The notes under the pieces: generated by a model
The model's input: only the letters and a program-made list of their open reading frames with translations
What the model was told of the DNA's origin: nothing
The model's database searches: none
NCBI GenBank assembly: GCA_021234155.1
Contig: JAJEKV010000004.1
Span: forward strand, 11,286,109 to 11,350,108
Origin: Isoetes taiwanensis
Taxonomy: Eukaryota; Streptophyta; Lycopodiopsida; Isoetales; Isoetaceae
Length of the DNA stretch: 64,000 nucleotides
Direction: 5' to 3'
Position numbers and translations under genes: made by a program
Part shown: positions 43,822 through 53,788 of the stretch, in pieces
Layout: each line of letters begins with the position of its first letter
Numbering within the stretch: the stretch's first letter is position 1

Positions 43822-45031
43822 TTAGATAGATTCATATACAGATATGACTTTGGGTGGCATGCATGACCCCAATTTATAGCATTCTTCTCTGCGCTTTCCC
43901 ACCTTCTGGCCATCTATCATGAAATGGAAGAAGTTTAAGTCTGTCTCAAACTCCAATTGCCGCCGAACATCGAATAGAGACCACTCGCTCTCCGCTCTCA
44001 GACTTTTGAACAGCTGATTATCCTTATGAATGTTCAAGTCTATGACAACGGAATGAGTGCCATCATTGTCATCTTGTTCGACAGGAATCCAGACGTACTT
44101 TCTTCCTTCACGGACATTTCGCCATCTCCTATACTTAAAAGTGACATACAGAGTTTGCTTCCGAATGCAATATCTGAACCGAACCGTGTCTCGACTTATC
44201 CTGCATTCAGTACATTCAGCTCCATCGTGAAGTCGAGCACTCCAACCTTCAAGAAATACACTATCTAAAAAACTATCTGCGACTGTTGAACTGTAAACAT
44301 CTTCAAGGTCTTCTTTACATTGTCGGCGCTCTTGAATATGGCAATGAACAGATCAATTCCTAAATTTATCTTCACATGCCCGCAGACTCCTCCCTTCTCC
44401 TTCAATGCCGTGCACATTTCCTGCAACAACTTACTCCGTGCTAATAAGATAGAAGTGGCATCCAGAGGCCTGCAGTATAAATCGGACAGGCTGGGCAATG
44501 GAAGCTCAGTTAGCTTGGATCTTCATGGAGAGTATTCATACCTCCAGAACCATATACCCCTTTCTCTGAGCTGTACTGGTGTGCTACCTTCGAACAACAA
44601 GCAGCCCATATCTTGGTGAAAGCAATGGAAAACACTGCTTATCGAGTGTGAAGAGACAGTGTTCTCCACATCAGATATACACAAACCTGAGAGAATAGGA
44701 ATGAACTGGATAAGTAACTGAACTAATTTGAATATGAATTGCATAGAATTACATACTCACAATTTGCTTCTAACCGTGGGAAAGTTCGTCGCTTGCTTAT
44801 TTTTTCTTTTGCCATATCTGTTGGAGTGTATACATGCCTTACTTGTACAAATATCTCTTTGCCTGATCGAAATCCGACCACCAAAGCCTTCCAATGTGCA
44901 GAAACATCATTTCTCCTGCATCTTTTGACTCGCCATTCACCTCGCATTGCAGGTTGGAGTGTAACAAAGCTCCCGGTCGACACCACGAAGCTTTCAAACT
45001 CATTTCCGACTGTGATAGAGCTTATAGCCAT
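43822..45031 (-). CDS. Spliced cargo gene f with possible BAH-like domain
   Basis: Exon 1 (45031-44761) starts MAISSITVGNEFESFVVSTG and contains SFVTLQPAM, HWKALVVGFRSGKEIFVQVR and VYTPTDMAKEK. The G-S-F-V ... W-x-A ... V-x-V-R-x-x-Y-x-P-x-D pattern resembles a BAH chromatin-reader domain. GTGAGT donor. Exon 2 (44686-about 44558) encodes GLCISDVENTVSSHSISSVF. Exon 3 (from 44506) encodes LPLPSLSDLYCRPLDATSIL and, after a one-base T-run slip at 44265, FLEGWSARLHDGAECTECRI, RFRYCIRKQTLYVTFKYRRW and an end at 43822. Total about 360 residues. The T-run is 6 here and 5 in the other copy, so the frameshift may be sequencing error. Apart from the BAH-like part nothing is recognised. Confidence 0.55.
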
Positions 45032-45412
45032 CTAGTCACAGAATTCAAATCAGAATGTGGAGCGGAATCGAAATACTAGGAAAGGCTACGCGATTTTACC
45101 TTGATCGAAGTTTTTACGGGTCGAAACTCCCTTTTAGCGCAGTCGGCAGTTCGAAAGTGAACGAAGCTCCCTTGGCGCGGGCAATCGATCTTCGCCAAAC
45201 TCTGTTGTGGAAAACACCTGAGCGGGAATTGAGGGCGGGAGCTAACAGTTATATTTGCCACGCGGTGTAATCTCGACACCCGGCTAGAGGCACGGATATT
45301 ACCGGCTACGCGGCAATCGACACTGGAAAGGCTAAACCAAGGCTCGGTAAAAAGTTGCAGACAAGCTCGGCTCCCCATTGGCCATGAAGCTTTTGACGTG
45401 GCATCGAGTAAG

Positions 45413-45444
45413 GGCCCTTATTTGATCTCAAAAAAACTCTAATG
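45413..45444 (-). repeat. Right terminal inverted repeat
   Basis: GGCCCTTATTTGATC then TCAAAAAAACTCTAATG. It is the reverse complement of 31046-31077 with one mismatch. The second copy is at 62383-62413. Confidence 0.9.
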
Positions 45445-45864
45445 CCTGGTTCACTCCTCTCGATCCGAAGGCGTCCATGTCCCTGTTCTGCTTCGGGATG
45501 CGGTCGGAGGAATGATCTGACTAGCCGGGCGCACGTGCGATCGTGGGAGTTGGAATTGACTCCTCAAAGCGAACCGGAGCTCTCGGAAGGTCTGTGGGCC
45601 AAAAAGGGAATGTTAGGGTTTGATGCCTTATGTAGGCTATCAGTTAGGGTTTAGGGTTTCCATGACCCTTGGTCTACCTTTAGTGGGTTAAAGGTCTAAA
45701 GGTGCGCGCATTGCTAAGTGTGCGCACCATTGCAAGTTGCCCCCTAGGGCGTCCTTGCTTAGGTATGTGTCGTCTGCGACACGCCGACTAGACGGGCGGT
45801 AACGCTGGATTCCGCAGCGTCACGGTATCGTCTTGAGACCGTGATATCGTGATCGAACGTCACA
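45445..45864 (-). repeat. Gypsy LTR, 5' portion (resumes after giant transposon)
   Basis: On the minus strand it starts TGTGACGTTCGATC at 45864 beside a polypurine tract. It then contains a CGTATACC-type hairpin, TTAGGGTTTAGGG-like text and AGGAGTGAACCAGGC, where the giant element cuts in. It forms one LTR with 29964-31045. Confidence 0.85.
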
Positions 45865-45900
45865 TTCTCCCCACCTTGAATTGATGCTGTCCGCAGCATC
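45865..45900 (-). promoter_or_regulatory. Polypurine tract and hairpin of the Gypsy element
   Basis: The minus-strand tract AAGGTGGGGAGAA abuts the LTR. Beside it is the hairpin GATGCTG-TCCG-CAGCATC (45883-45900), at the same place and with the same stem core as at 22891. Confidence 0.75.
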
Positions 45901-46685
45901 GTGGTTCTCCCCACCTTGGGATCTACTTATCCTGCAATCAACCTCATGCATACGATATACTTATTATTACATTTATACATTTAATAGAATTACCTTAAGG
46001 TAATATTTACAGGACATTATTGAACTATTATTCAATCAATTGCTTAATTATTCGCATGTTATTACAAAATTACTCAAATTTTATTATATATACTATTATT
46101 CTTCGAGGTACTCTTTATTCCTTGCAACACTTTAGACAAAATTTGTGTTGCAAGTCTTCGTAGTCGACCTCCTAGCCTTAGGAGCTCTATTGGCTGCGGG
46201 TCACACTCACGTTAGTACCATATTTAATTATTTATAAAGTTTTGGTTATATGGTGACCACCCCACCTATCTACATGGATGCACGGCTAATCTCCGCGTAG
46301 GAAGAGGGTGATTCTTCCATTATGGCCGTGGGAGACAGCTGCCTATATGCCTATATGCCACTCGCGTGCCTACACCTTTAGTTGCCAAAGATGGAGGATA
46401 GGTCCTTCCAGATATGGGGGCGGAAGGCCGATTCCTCCTATCAAAACATATATGGGGCTAGAGGTGCTTTTCCTATCGGTGCATTCCTCAATGACCTCCT
46501 TTCTTCGAGGTCGCCTACTTCGGGGATGTAAGTAGACTTTCCAAGCAAAGACACCGCGGTCATGCCTACATTGACATTACACCACGCCCCTAGAGATCAC
46601 CGTAGTAATCTCATCATCGGTTACAACGCATGCAACCCTTACCTCATAGGTTGCATGCGTAGATTATACCTAACTAGGCAAGCTG
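45901..46685. other. Untranslated 3' internal region of the Gypsy element
   Basis: About 785 AT-rich bases lie between the chromodomain stop and the polypurine tract. No conserved frame is seen. Confidence 0.6.
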
Positions 46686-49600
46686 TTAATCTACACAAAT
46701 CGACATGCCTGAGCCGATTTCTTCGGAGATGATTTTGCTGTCCCATTGCTCCATAAACTGTGGGTACTGTTTTTCCAGATCTCTTTTAAGTACCCATGTT
46801 GCGTCTTCCACCAGCAAGTGCTTCCACTTGACCAAGTATTGGAGGAACTCCGATCTCCTTGTTTTCTTGAATGCTTTATCAAGAATTAGCTCTGGAACTA
46901 TTTCCAACTGCTCCTCTGTCATTTCCAACATCGTTAGTGTCCAGATTTCATCTGGGTTGGGAGTGTGCTTCTTCAGCAAACTCACGTGGAAGACTTTGTG
47001 GATCTTTAAGTGTGCTGGCAAGTCTAACCTGTAGGATTAGTTACCCACTCTCTTGACTATTTTGAATGGTCCAGCCCACCTTGGAGCAAGTTTCTTGCAA
47101 TTCCCGATGCGGAGCTTCGCCTGCTTCACCTTGATCTTGAGCCACACATTGTCGCTAACTTCAAACTGCCTGACTGTTCGATGCTTGTCGGCGATGCTCT
47201 TTTGATGACTCCTTGCTGCTAGGAGATATCCCCGTACTTCTTCTACGAAGCTGCTTTGCATGTCGCCAAAGCATTTGTTGGGAGACTTCCACTTTTGACA
47301 CGGATTGTGCCAAGTGTCCGAGTTAGGCATTGGTAGCCGTAGTTGATCATGAACGGCGACATTTGGGATGATTCCTGCTTGGTGCTATTGTACGCAAACT
47401 CCACCAAGTGAATAAATTCCTCCCACATACCTTGCTTGTTCCAGACATAGTTTCGGAGCATGTCTTCCAAAATTCTATTGACACGCTCTGTTTGCCCATC
47501 CGTCTGTGGATGATAGGCCGTGCTCATGGATAGCTTCGTTCCAATCGTTGTGAAGAGATCCTGCCAGAAGGCGCTGATGAACTTCGGATCTCGGTCGGAG
47601 ATAATTTTCCTTGGCATGCCATGAAGTCTGAAAATCTCTTTGGTGAAGAGTTTTGTCGTGTCCATAGCTGTGTCCGTGGTCCTGCAAGGCACAAAATGGG
47701 CCATCTTCGACAACTTGTCGACTACGGCCATCAAGGCATCCTTACCTCTTACTGTTCTTGGCAATCCTGTTATAAAATCCATGCTGACGACCTCCCACTT
47801 AGCGTTTGGCACAGCTAATGGTTCCAAAGCACCTGGAATTCGAAGTTGTTCTGCCTTCGTTTGCTGGCATAGCTGACACTCCTTGATGTGGCGAGCTATC
47901 TGTTTCTTCATTCCTGGCCAATAGTAGCTGCTACGCACTTTGAAATATGTCTTCATGAATCCTGCGTGGCCAGCTATTGGGCTGTTGTGGGTGTCGTGGA
48001 GGATCAACTTTCTTACTCCAGATGATTCCGGCACGCACAACTTGTTCTTATGGTATAGGAGATTACCTTCCTTTTTAAAGTTTTTGAAGGTTTCCCTCTC
48101 CTTGTCCGTTCTCGCTTCCTTGGACAAGCTTGCCCATACTTCTTTGAAGTCCTCATCCGTTGGCAAGGTTTCTTCTATCTTTTTTCCAAAATCGCTGAAG
48201 AGCGTCAAGATTGCATTGCAGTGCACTCTGGTTGTCAGTGGATGCCTTGGAAGCGCATCTGCTACCACATTAAGCTTCCCGTAGACTATCTCAAAGTTGT
48301 ACTCCTCAAGAAATTCCATCCACCTTCTCTGCCTCAGATTGAGATGTGGTTGCGTGAATACGTATTGGAGGCTCTGGTGATCAGTGTCCAACTGGAATTT
48401 CCTCCCTAAGAGGTAATGCCTCCAGATTCTCAATGCCCTGACAACTGCTAGCAGCTCTTGATCATGCGTCGGGTAACGCTTTTCGGCGTCGTTCATTTTC
48501 CTTGAGTCGTACGCTATTACTCGCTCTTCTTGCATCAGCACTGCACCTGTGGCTATCTTGCTTGCATCCGTTGCCACTAACTTATCCTTTTCCGGGTCTG
48601 GCAGGGTCAAGACGGGGGCAGTTGTCAAGGCTTCCTTCAACAACTCAAATCCTGCTTGGACTTTCTTGAGCCAATGGTCTGCCCAATTTTTTACTTTCTC
48701 CGCCTTTGTTAAGTCCGTCAGTGGGGCTGCTATCTTTGCGAAGTTCTTCACGAACTTCCTGTAATACCCTGCTAGGCCAAGGAAACTTCTGACCTCATGG
48801 ACGTTCTTTGGTGCCGGCCATTGGATTACTGCTTCGATCTTGGCGGGGTCTGTCGAGATTCCTTCTGCTGAAATCACATGACTGAGGTATTCCACCTTCT
48901 CTGTTGCGAAGTGACACTTCGACAACTTGGCATACAACTGATGCCTCCTTAACTTCTCGAGCACCTTCCTGGCGTGCTGAGCATGCTCTTGAATGGATTT
49001 ACTGTACACCAGAATGTCGTCGAAGAATACTATGACAAAGGTGTCTAAGTATTCTCTGAAGATGTCGTTCATGAGTCTCATGAACGTAGCTGGGGCGTTG
49101 GATAGCCCAAATGGCATTACGGTGAATTCATAATGCCCATACCTGGTCCTGAAAGCCGTTTTGTGGATGTCCTCTTCTTTTATTCTGATCTGGTGATAAC
49201 CTGACCTTAGGTCGATCTTGGAGAAGACCTTTGCCCCTTGGAGCTGATCCATCAAGTCGTCTGATCTGGGAAGTGCGTACTTGTTCTTGATGGTGTGCTT
49301 GTTCAACTGTCTGTAATCTATGCACATCCTCAAGCTTCCATCCTTCTTCTTGACAAAGAGGATGGGTGCCCCAAATGGTGAGACACTAGGCCTGATGAAG
49401 CCTAGATTGAGCAAATCTTGTAGCTGCTTCTTCAGCTCCGTGAGTTCATGTGTGGTCATTCTATATGGGGCCTTGCTTGTCGGCTTGGTCCCTGGCTCGA
49501 GTGCTATCTCACACTCTACTCCCCTGTAAGGAGGAAGTTTCTCGATCTTATCTGGAAAGAGATCGTGGAACTCCGTAATCAAGTTGGCGATTGGCTTGGG

Positions 49601-49868
49601 TAACTTGCCCGAGCCTTTGTCTTCCTTGCTTTCTTCCGACTCTTGTTCCTCAATCTCGAAGTTTGAAGATGTATGCTACCTTTCGCTCCTTATAGATTTG
49701 AGCAGCTTCTTAACGGACATACATTGCATGATGGGGTAACTTCTTTACCGCGGATCTCAATGGCTTTTTCCGTCGGGCGTTGGGAAGGTCACCTTCCGCT
49801 TCCCACAATCGATGATGGCCCCTGCTGGCCCAAGGTACTCCATTCCAACAATCAAGTCGTATTTGCCA
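46686..49868 (-). pseudogene. Gypsy (chromovirus) pol: RT, RNase H, integrase, chromodomain
   Basis: A 779-codon open frame (49582-47243) holds RT ([20 protein letters not shown], active site [10 protein letters not shown]), RNase H ([14 protein letters not shown]) and integrase: zinc site [13 protein letters not shown] ... CQLCQQT, catalytic [17 protein letters not shown] and [13 protein letters not shown]. The frame shifts near 47320 and continues through the integrase tail (WLKIKVKQAKLRIG). A TAA at about 47037 precedes FHVSLLKK and a chromodomain (LQYLVKWKHLLVEDATWVL), ending at 46686. Upstream, 49851-49600 links from protease with IGKYDLIVGMEYLG after a G-run frameshift. The few lesions make it a fairly young but inactive copy. 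Confidence 0.9.
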
Positions 49869-51420
49869 ATGCCCCCATCTGGATATTAATCCCTGGCAAG
49901 TCAATGTCGAAGTTGATTCTCTTCCCAGCTGTATGTCTTATTGCTCCGCTTGCCAAGATTACGGTCCTTGGTTTGGACTTTAGAGGTTTCAGTTTCAGCA
50001 TTTCAACCATCCTTGGGGATGCGAAGTTATGGCTACTTCCGGAGTCTATCAAGACTATGAAGGATTTGGCCTTTGCCTTCCCTACTGTGGTGATTACCTT
50101 ATACTGGATCTCTGCCTGTTCTGTATCTATGGCAGCGAAGATGTGGCACTCACCCTGAATGTAATCACGTGCCTCCTCGCTGTCCTCGTCTGACGGAGTG
50201 TCCCATCCGCCCAACTCTGCTAGCGCTGAGCTCATAACAAATGGGCAGTTCGCTGTTCGGTGGCCCGGCTGGAAACATCTGAAGCAGAGCTGCTTCTCCA
50301 TGCATTCCTGCCTTTTCTCCTTGGGCAACGCCTGTAGGAAGGACCGTACTGCTTTCGAGTAATTGGACCCTTCCTGTTTGTCCTTGAAGGACACCTGCTT
50401 TCTTTCCTGTTGTTTCCCCTGGTTGCTATTGTATGGGGACTTTGCTGGGCTTGGGCTGGCTGCCTTAGGACTGTAGCTTCCTGTTGCTTTCCCTCTATCC
50501 TGATAGTATGGCTGCCTCTGTGCGCTGCTCTGCGGCCCCGATCCTTGCAAACTAATTGCCTTGGACTCCGCTTCAGACACTGTTCTGGGGTCTATTGCCC
50601 GTACAAGTTTCCTGAGTTCTTCGTTCAGCCCTTCTATGTAGCTTTCTACTGCGTGTTTCTCGCTCAGCTTTGGCACATATAGCCTTAGTCTCATAAACTC
50701 TTCGGTGTACTTCTGCACCGTTTTGTATCCCTGCTGCAATCTGTAAAACTGCTGCATCATGTTCGACTTGTGTTCCCGAGGGACATAGTGTTTCTTGAAA
50801 GCTTTTGAGAACTTCTTGAAGCGGCATGCGTCCCTGCTCAACCCATGGCTTTTGGCATAGCCCTTCCACCATATGCATGCGGCTCCTTTCAGGATGGCTG
50901 TCGCCACCCTGCCTTTGTCTTTGTCCTTCATGCCATAGGCATTGCCGTACTCACTCATTTCGTCCAGCCATGCCTCCGCCTCAAGGCCGGATCTGTTCTC
51001 GCCCGAGAATTGTTCGAGTTTCCGGGCTTTCCACACATTACCCAGTGCTGAGTCCACCTTTTTCTGGTAATCGAGGGTCTTAGTGTCCATGCACGCGCCT
51101 CTCTGGTCCGGCCTGCCGAGCTCTTTTGGGACTCAGTCCGAGGTCGAGCTTGATTCAAAGGTCTCTGTGCTGGGGGACCTCCTTCTCTTACTCCTTCTCT
51201 TGTCTTTCCCTGACTTTCGGGGTGTCGTTTGTGGCCCGGCTGATGCTTGGGCTGCGAGTAGGGCCTTTATCTGGTCCAGCTCGCTCAGATTCTGCGACGT
51301 CTCCTCTTCTGGGGTCATGGGACCATATCCTTCGAAGATGGGTTGCCTGTCAGGAGTCTCTTCGTCCATGTTGGGCCTCCTGTTTTGTTCGACCGTTCGT
51401 TGATCCCTATCTGCACACAC
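49852..51420 (-). pseudogene. Gypsy gag and protease, one in-frame TGA
   Basis: One frame from 51420 to 49852 is interrupted only by TGA at about 51133. The N-terminal part is acidic then Lys/Arg-rich. The capsid (FSGENRSGLEAEAWLDEMSE, AACIWWKGYA, KHYVPREHKSNMMQQFYRL) precedes a CCHC knuckle CFRCFQPGHRTANC. The aspartic protease reads FIVLIDSGSSHNFASP. The frame ends in a GGGGG run at 49868, where a single-base slip separates it from the rest of the protease. Upstream lies the accessory gene at 51610. Confidence 0.9.
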
Positions 51421-51609
51421 AGTTGGTTATGGCTGTCGGGTTAGTTTTATTTGTTCTCTTTGCATTATATGTGATGTTGGTATAATTGTGGGGGAGAAAA
51501 AAAATTACAGCAACAACACATTCCAAGTGCAAAAAGAAAAAAAGAAGTTATATTCATATTTTATAATATGCTAATACAAAATTAAAACTTCCGGGATCAA
51601 GATTGCTAA

Positions 51610-53157
51610 CTATTCTTGATGTCGCCGGTAGGATGGATTGTCCTCTAGGAACTTCTTCACTTGGGCTGTTCCCACTGAATGACCCAAGTTCCTAAGGACG
51701 TTGACTGAAGATCCACCCTGCAAAGCTCTCGCCAGTTCTTCTACTCTGCGCTCGGAGGTGTAGGCTGCGGTTACTGCTAGCCTTCCTTGCCGCCTGTAGC
51801 GTATGGCGAAGTCAAAAACATCGAGTGCTACTGCTCTCTTCACCAGGATGGCATACTCGGTGTTAAGGGGCAACCGCGCATGCCGGCCAAATCCTGAGAG
51901 CGCAATTAGCATCGATACTCCTTCCTCGCCTCTGGGGGTGAATTTGCGGTGAATTGCCGCTATTCTTCCATCCATCAGCAGGGGAAGGTAATACCGCAAC
52001 GACCTGTCGTTGCGAGACGGGTCTTCGGCCACTCGGTATCCAGCTCTGTGCCTGCTTTCAAAGTCATCAACCTCCACCGTGGTGAGTTCCCTGTAGTCTC
52101 TGACTGTTGCTGAAGCCCTCCTGAGGTTGAATTCGCCTCTTCTCTCCCGGGGAGGTGTTGCCGAAGAGCTTGCCGTTAGGATGTTCGAGGTCGCGTAGCG
52201 GATCCCCATCTGTTCCTGTAGAGCAAGGAACTCTTCCTCTGTCGGTAGTTTGTCCTCGGCCTTGTCTGCCTCCATAATCTGCCTGATGCTGCTGTAGGCT
52301 TGGATGTCGGAGGTGGACTCTCCCGTGTAAGTGTCGGCTTCCCTTACTTGGAGGGGGAAGTCGGATGCTCCTCGGACGATGAAGTCGTCCAAGTCCGTTC
52401 TTCGGAGTTGGTGCAGCAACTCTTCAGGTCGGTACTCCCTTTCCCTGCACTCCGGGAGGTTTTGGATGTCGCTGAGGAGCAAAAATTCTTTGCCCTCGAC
52501 AATGATGGGGGCTAGGCTTGTAATGCCTAGCCCAAGGGGCGGCGCGACTCTAAGAGTTTGCCGGCTTCTTTCGAAGTCTTGCCACTCTTGTTCCGCTTGT
52601 CGCTGCTCTTCCGCTGGGTCGAGCTTGACGTAGTCTTCCTCCTCTTTTGATTCCTGTTCTTCTGAGTCCTCCTCTTCTTTTCCTTCCTGCTCCTGTTCGT
52701 ATTGCGTAAGGAGCCATTGTTCTGCTGCTATGGCTATTGGGTCCACGTTCATGGGGGGGATGGAGGTTTCTCCCACAGTGTTCTCGGCATGATGGGTAAG
52801 AAAAATTGCCAAGGCAGTGTTGAAAGAGAAATATTTGGTCCTATTGACAGTTAGGACCATTGGCTCGGGTGTGCGCTGCGCCTTGTTTGTCAGGTATTTG
52901 GCAATGTTTGGAACATCACCTAAAGCTGCTTGCAGGGATTGCCTAGGAACAAAGTACCCTATGCAAGGTGGGAGCTGCACTAGTGCTGGTTCTACCCTAG
53001 CTTGGAATTCAGACAAGACTCTACTGTAAGTTGGGGTTGCGTGCAGAGTTGCTTGGACATCTACCTCCTTCTGGAAGACATGGAAAATTTGGTCGATGTC
53101 GGCCTCGGCAGCATGAGCGCTGGCGCTGTACCATCTGCGGAAATCAGAGGTTGCCAT
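51610..53157 (-). CDS. Gypsy accessory protein (copy A), intact
   Basis: A 515-codon intact frame upstream of gag, on the same strand. It starts MATSDFRRWYSASAHAAEAD. A Glu-rich middle (EEEDSEEQESKEEEDYVKLD) is followed by LGITSLAPIIVEGKEFLLLS, YRPEELLHQLRRTDLDDF, YYLPLLMDGRIAAIHRKFTP and LIALSGFGRHARLPL. The C-terminus is GGSSVNVLRNLGHSV. It is homologous to 28440-29953 and, more distantly, to 41763-43274. It has no transmembrane segment or env-like feature, and no known domain. A TATA box precedes it (53271), so it may be expressed independently of the LTR. Confidence 0.75.
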   Translation of the reverse strand: MATSDFRRWYSASAHAAEADIDQIFHVFQKEVDVQATLHATPTYSRVLSEFQARVEPALVQLPPCIGYFVPRQSLQAALGDVPNIAKYLTNKAQRTPEPMVLTVNRTKYFSFNTALAIFLTHHAENTVGETSIPPMNVDPIAIAAEQWLLTQYEQEQEGKEEEDSEEQESKEEEDYVKLDPAEEQRQAEQEWQDFERSRQTLRVAPPLGLGITSLAPIIVEGKEFLLLSDIQNLPECREREYRPEELLHQLRRTDLDDFIVRGASDFPLQVREADTYTGESTSDIQAYSSIRQIMEADKAEDKLPTEEEFLALQEQMGIRYATSNILTASSSATPPRERRGEFNLRRASATVRDYRELTTVEVDDFESRHRAGYRVAEDPSRNDRSLRYYLPLLMDGRIAAIHRKFTPRGEEGVSMLIALSGFGRHARLPLNTEYAILVKRAVALDVFDFAIRYRRQGRLAVTAAYTSERRVEELARALQGGSSVNVLRNLGHSVGTAQVKKFLEDNPSYRRHQE

Positions 53158-53270
53158 TGGTTAAATGCGAAAGAGGGTATCAAACGTTTGCAAGAGCGCC
53201 TCAGGGAGCTGGAAAATCGGCTAAGAAGGCAGGAGCAAACTTGTAGGGTGCTGTGTGTGAAATGAGGGAC

Positions 53271-53280
53271 CTATTTATAG
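53271..53280 (-). promoter_or_regulatory. TATA box of the accessory gene
   Basis: CTATAAATAG on the minus strand lies about 115 bases before the ATG at 53157. No LTR end is visible upstream, because the sequence changes to the duplicated giant-transposon segment at 53329. Confidence 0.6.
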
Positions 53281-53328
53281 AAAAGGGGAAAACCCTAATT
53301 TTTGGATGACTTGGAAAATTCCGGGGGT

Positions 53329-53788
53329 TGAAGTCAAGGGAACGGAATAGGAGCTTACCAATATCCACAAAAGATTTGTAATGGAAGTCGTAAAGTTCAA
53401 TGAGGATATAAATCCTATTCTTCTCATTAGTAGGAATGACCAGAGGCACATACTGATCCAGAGAGTAGGCCATGAAACCATGGAAAAGCATGTCCTTCAA
53501 CTGTTCTAGCCTATCTTCTAAATCTGAGGGGGGTTCAAGAAGTCCCAAAGCACTTAGAGTGAACCTTGCTTCACTCGAATTGATCTCCTCCAGTGGAGGG
53601 AGATGACGAGTATAGCGATCGATAATGAAGTTGATCAGCTGCCTTGCAAGCTCTGTGGTTGGACCGTAACGCCATCGATGCTCCCAAAAGTTGTTAAAAA
53701 AATCATCAAAAGTGCATCGATTAACTCGCCAAGACGCTTGCGGTGTATTAGGATCAGCCCATCGAGGATGTTCTTGCAAAGTTACCAT
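53329..53788 (-). pseudogene. Second copy of cargo protein b, 3'-truncated
   Basis: It is identical in frame to 36186-36803 from MVTLQEHPRWADPN to LLFRSLDFN, then runs over the breakpoint into unrelated sequence. This shows that the junction at 53329 cuts a coding gene. Confidence 0.85.

Larger units (their letters stand above)
31046..45444 (+). mobile_element. Giant (14.4 kb) DNA transposon with RAG1-like transposase and histone cargo
   Basis: The element is delimited by 32-bp terminal inverted repeats with one mismatch and is inserted in an LTR. It encodes a transposase (32185-34137) near the left end. Cargo follows: paralogues at 34756 and 36186 (minus), paralogues at about 36800 and 39078 (plus), an H3-fold gene at 39811 (minus), a Gypsy-accessory homologue at 41763 (minus) and a spliced gene at 43822 (minus). 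Five arrays of one palindrome lie between genes. The target duplication is ambiguous because the ends are palindromic (ATTA...TAAT). A TA duplication is possible. The superfamily is uncertain: motifs fit Transib/RAG1 or CMC. Confidence 0.8.

Noticed and set aside
45640-45660. Telomere repeat (TTTAGGG)n
   Set aside because: Only about two units, inside an LTR. TTAGGG-like text is common in these LTRs.
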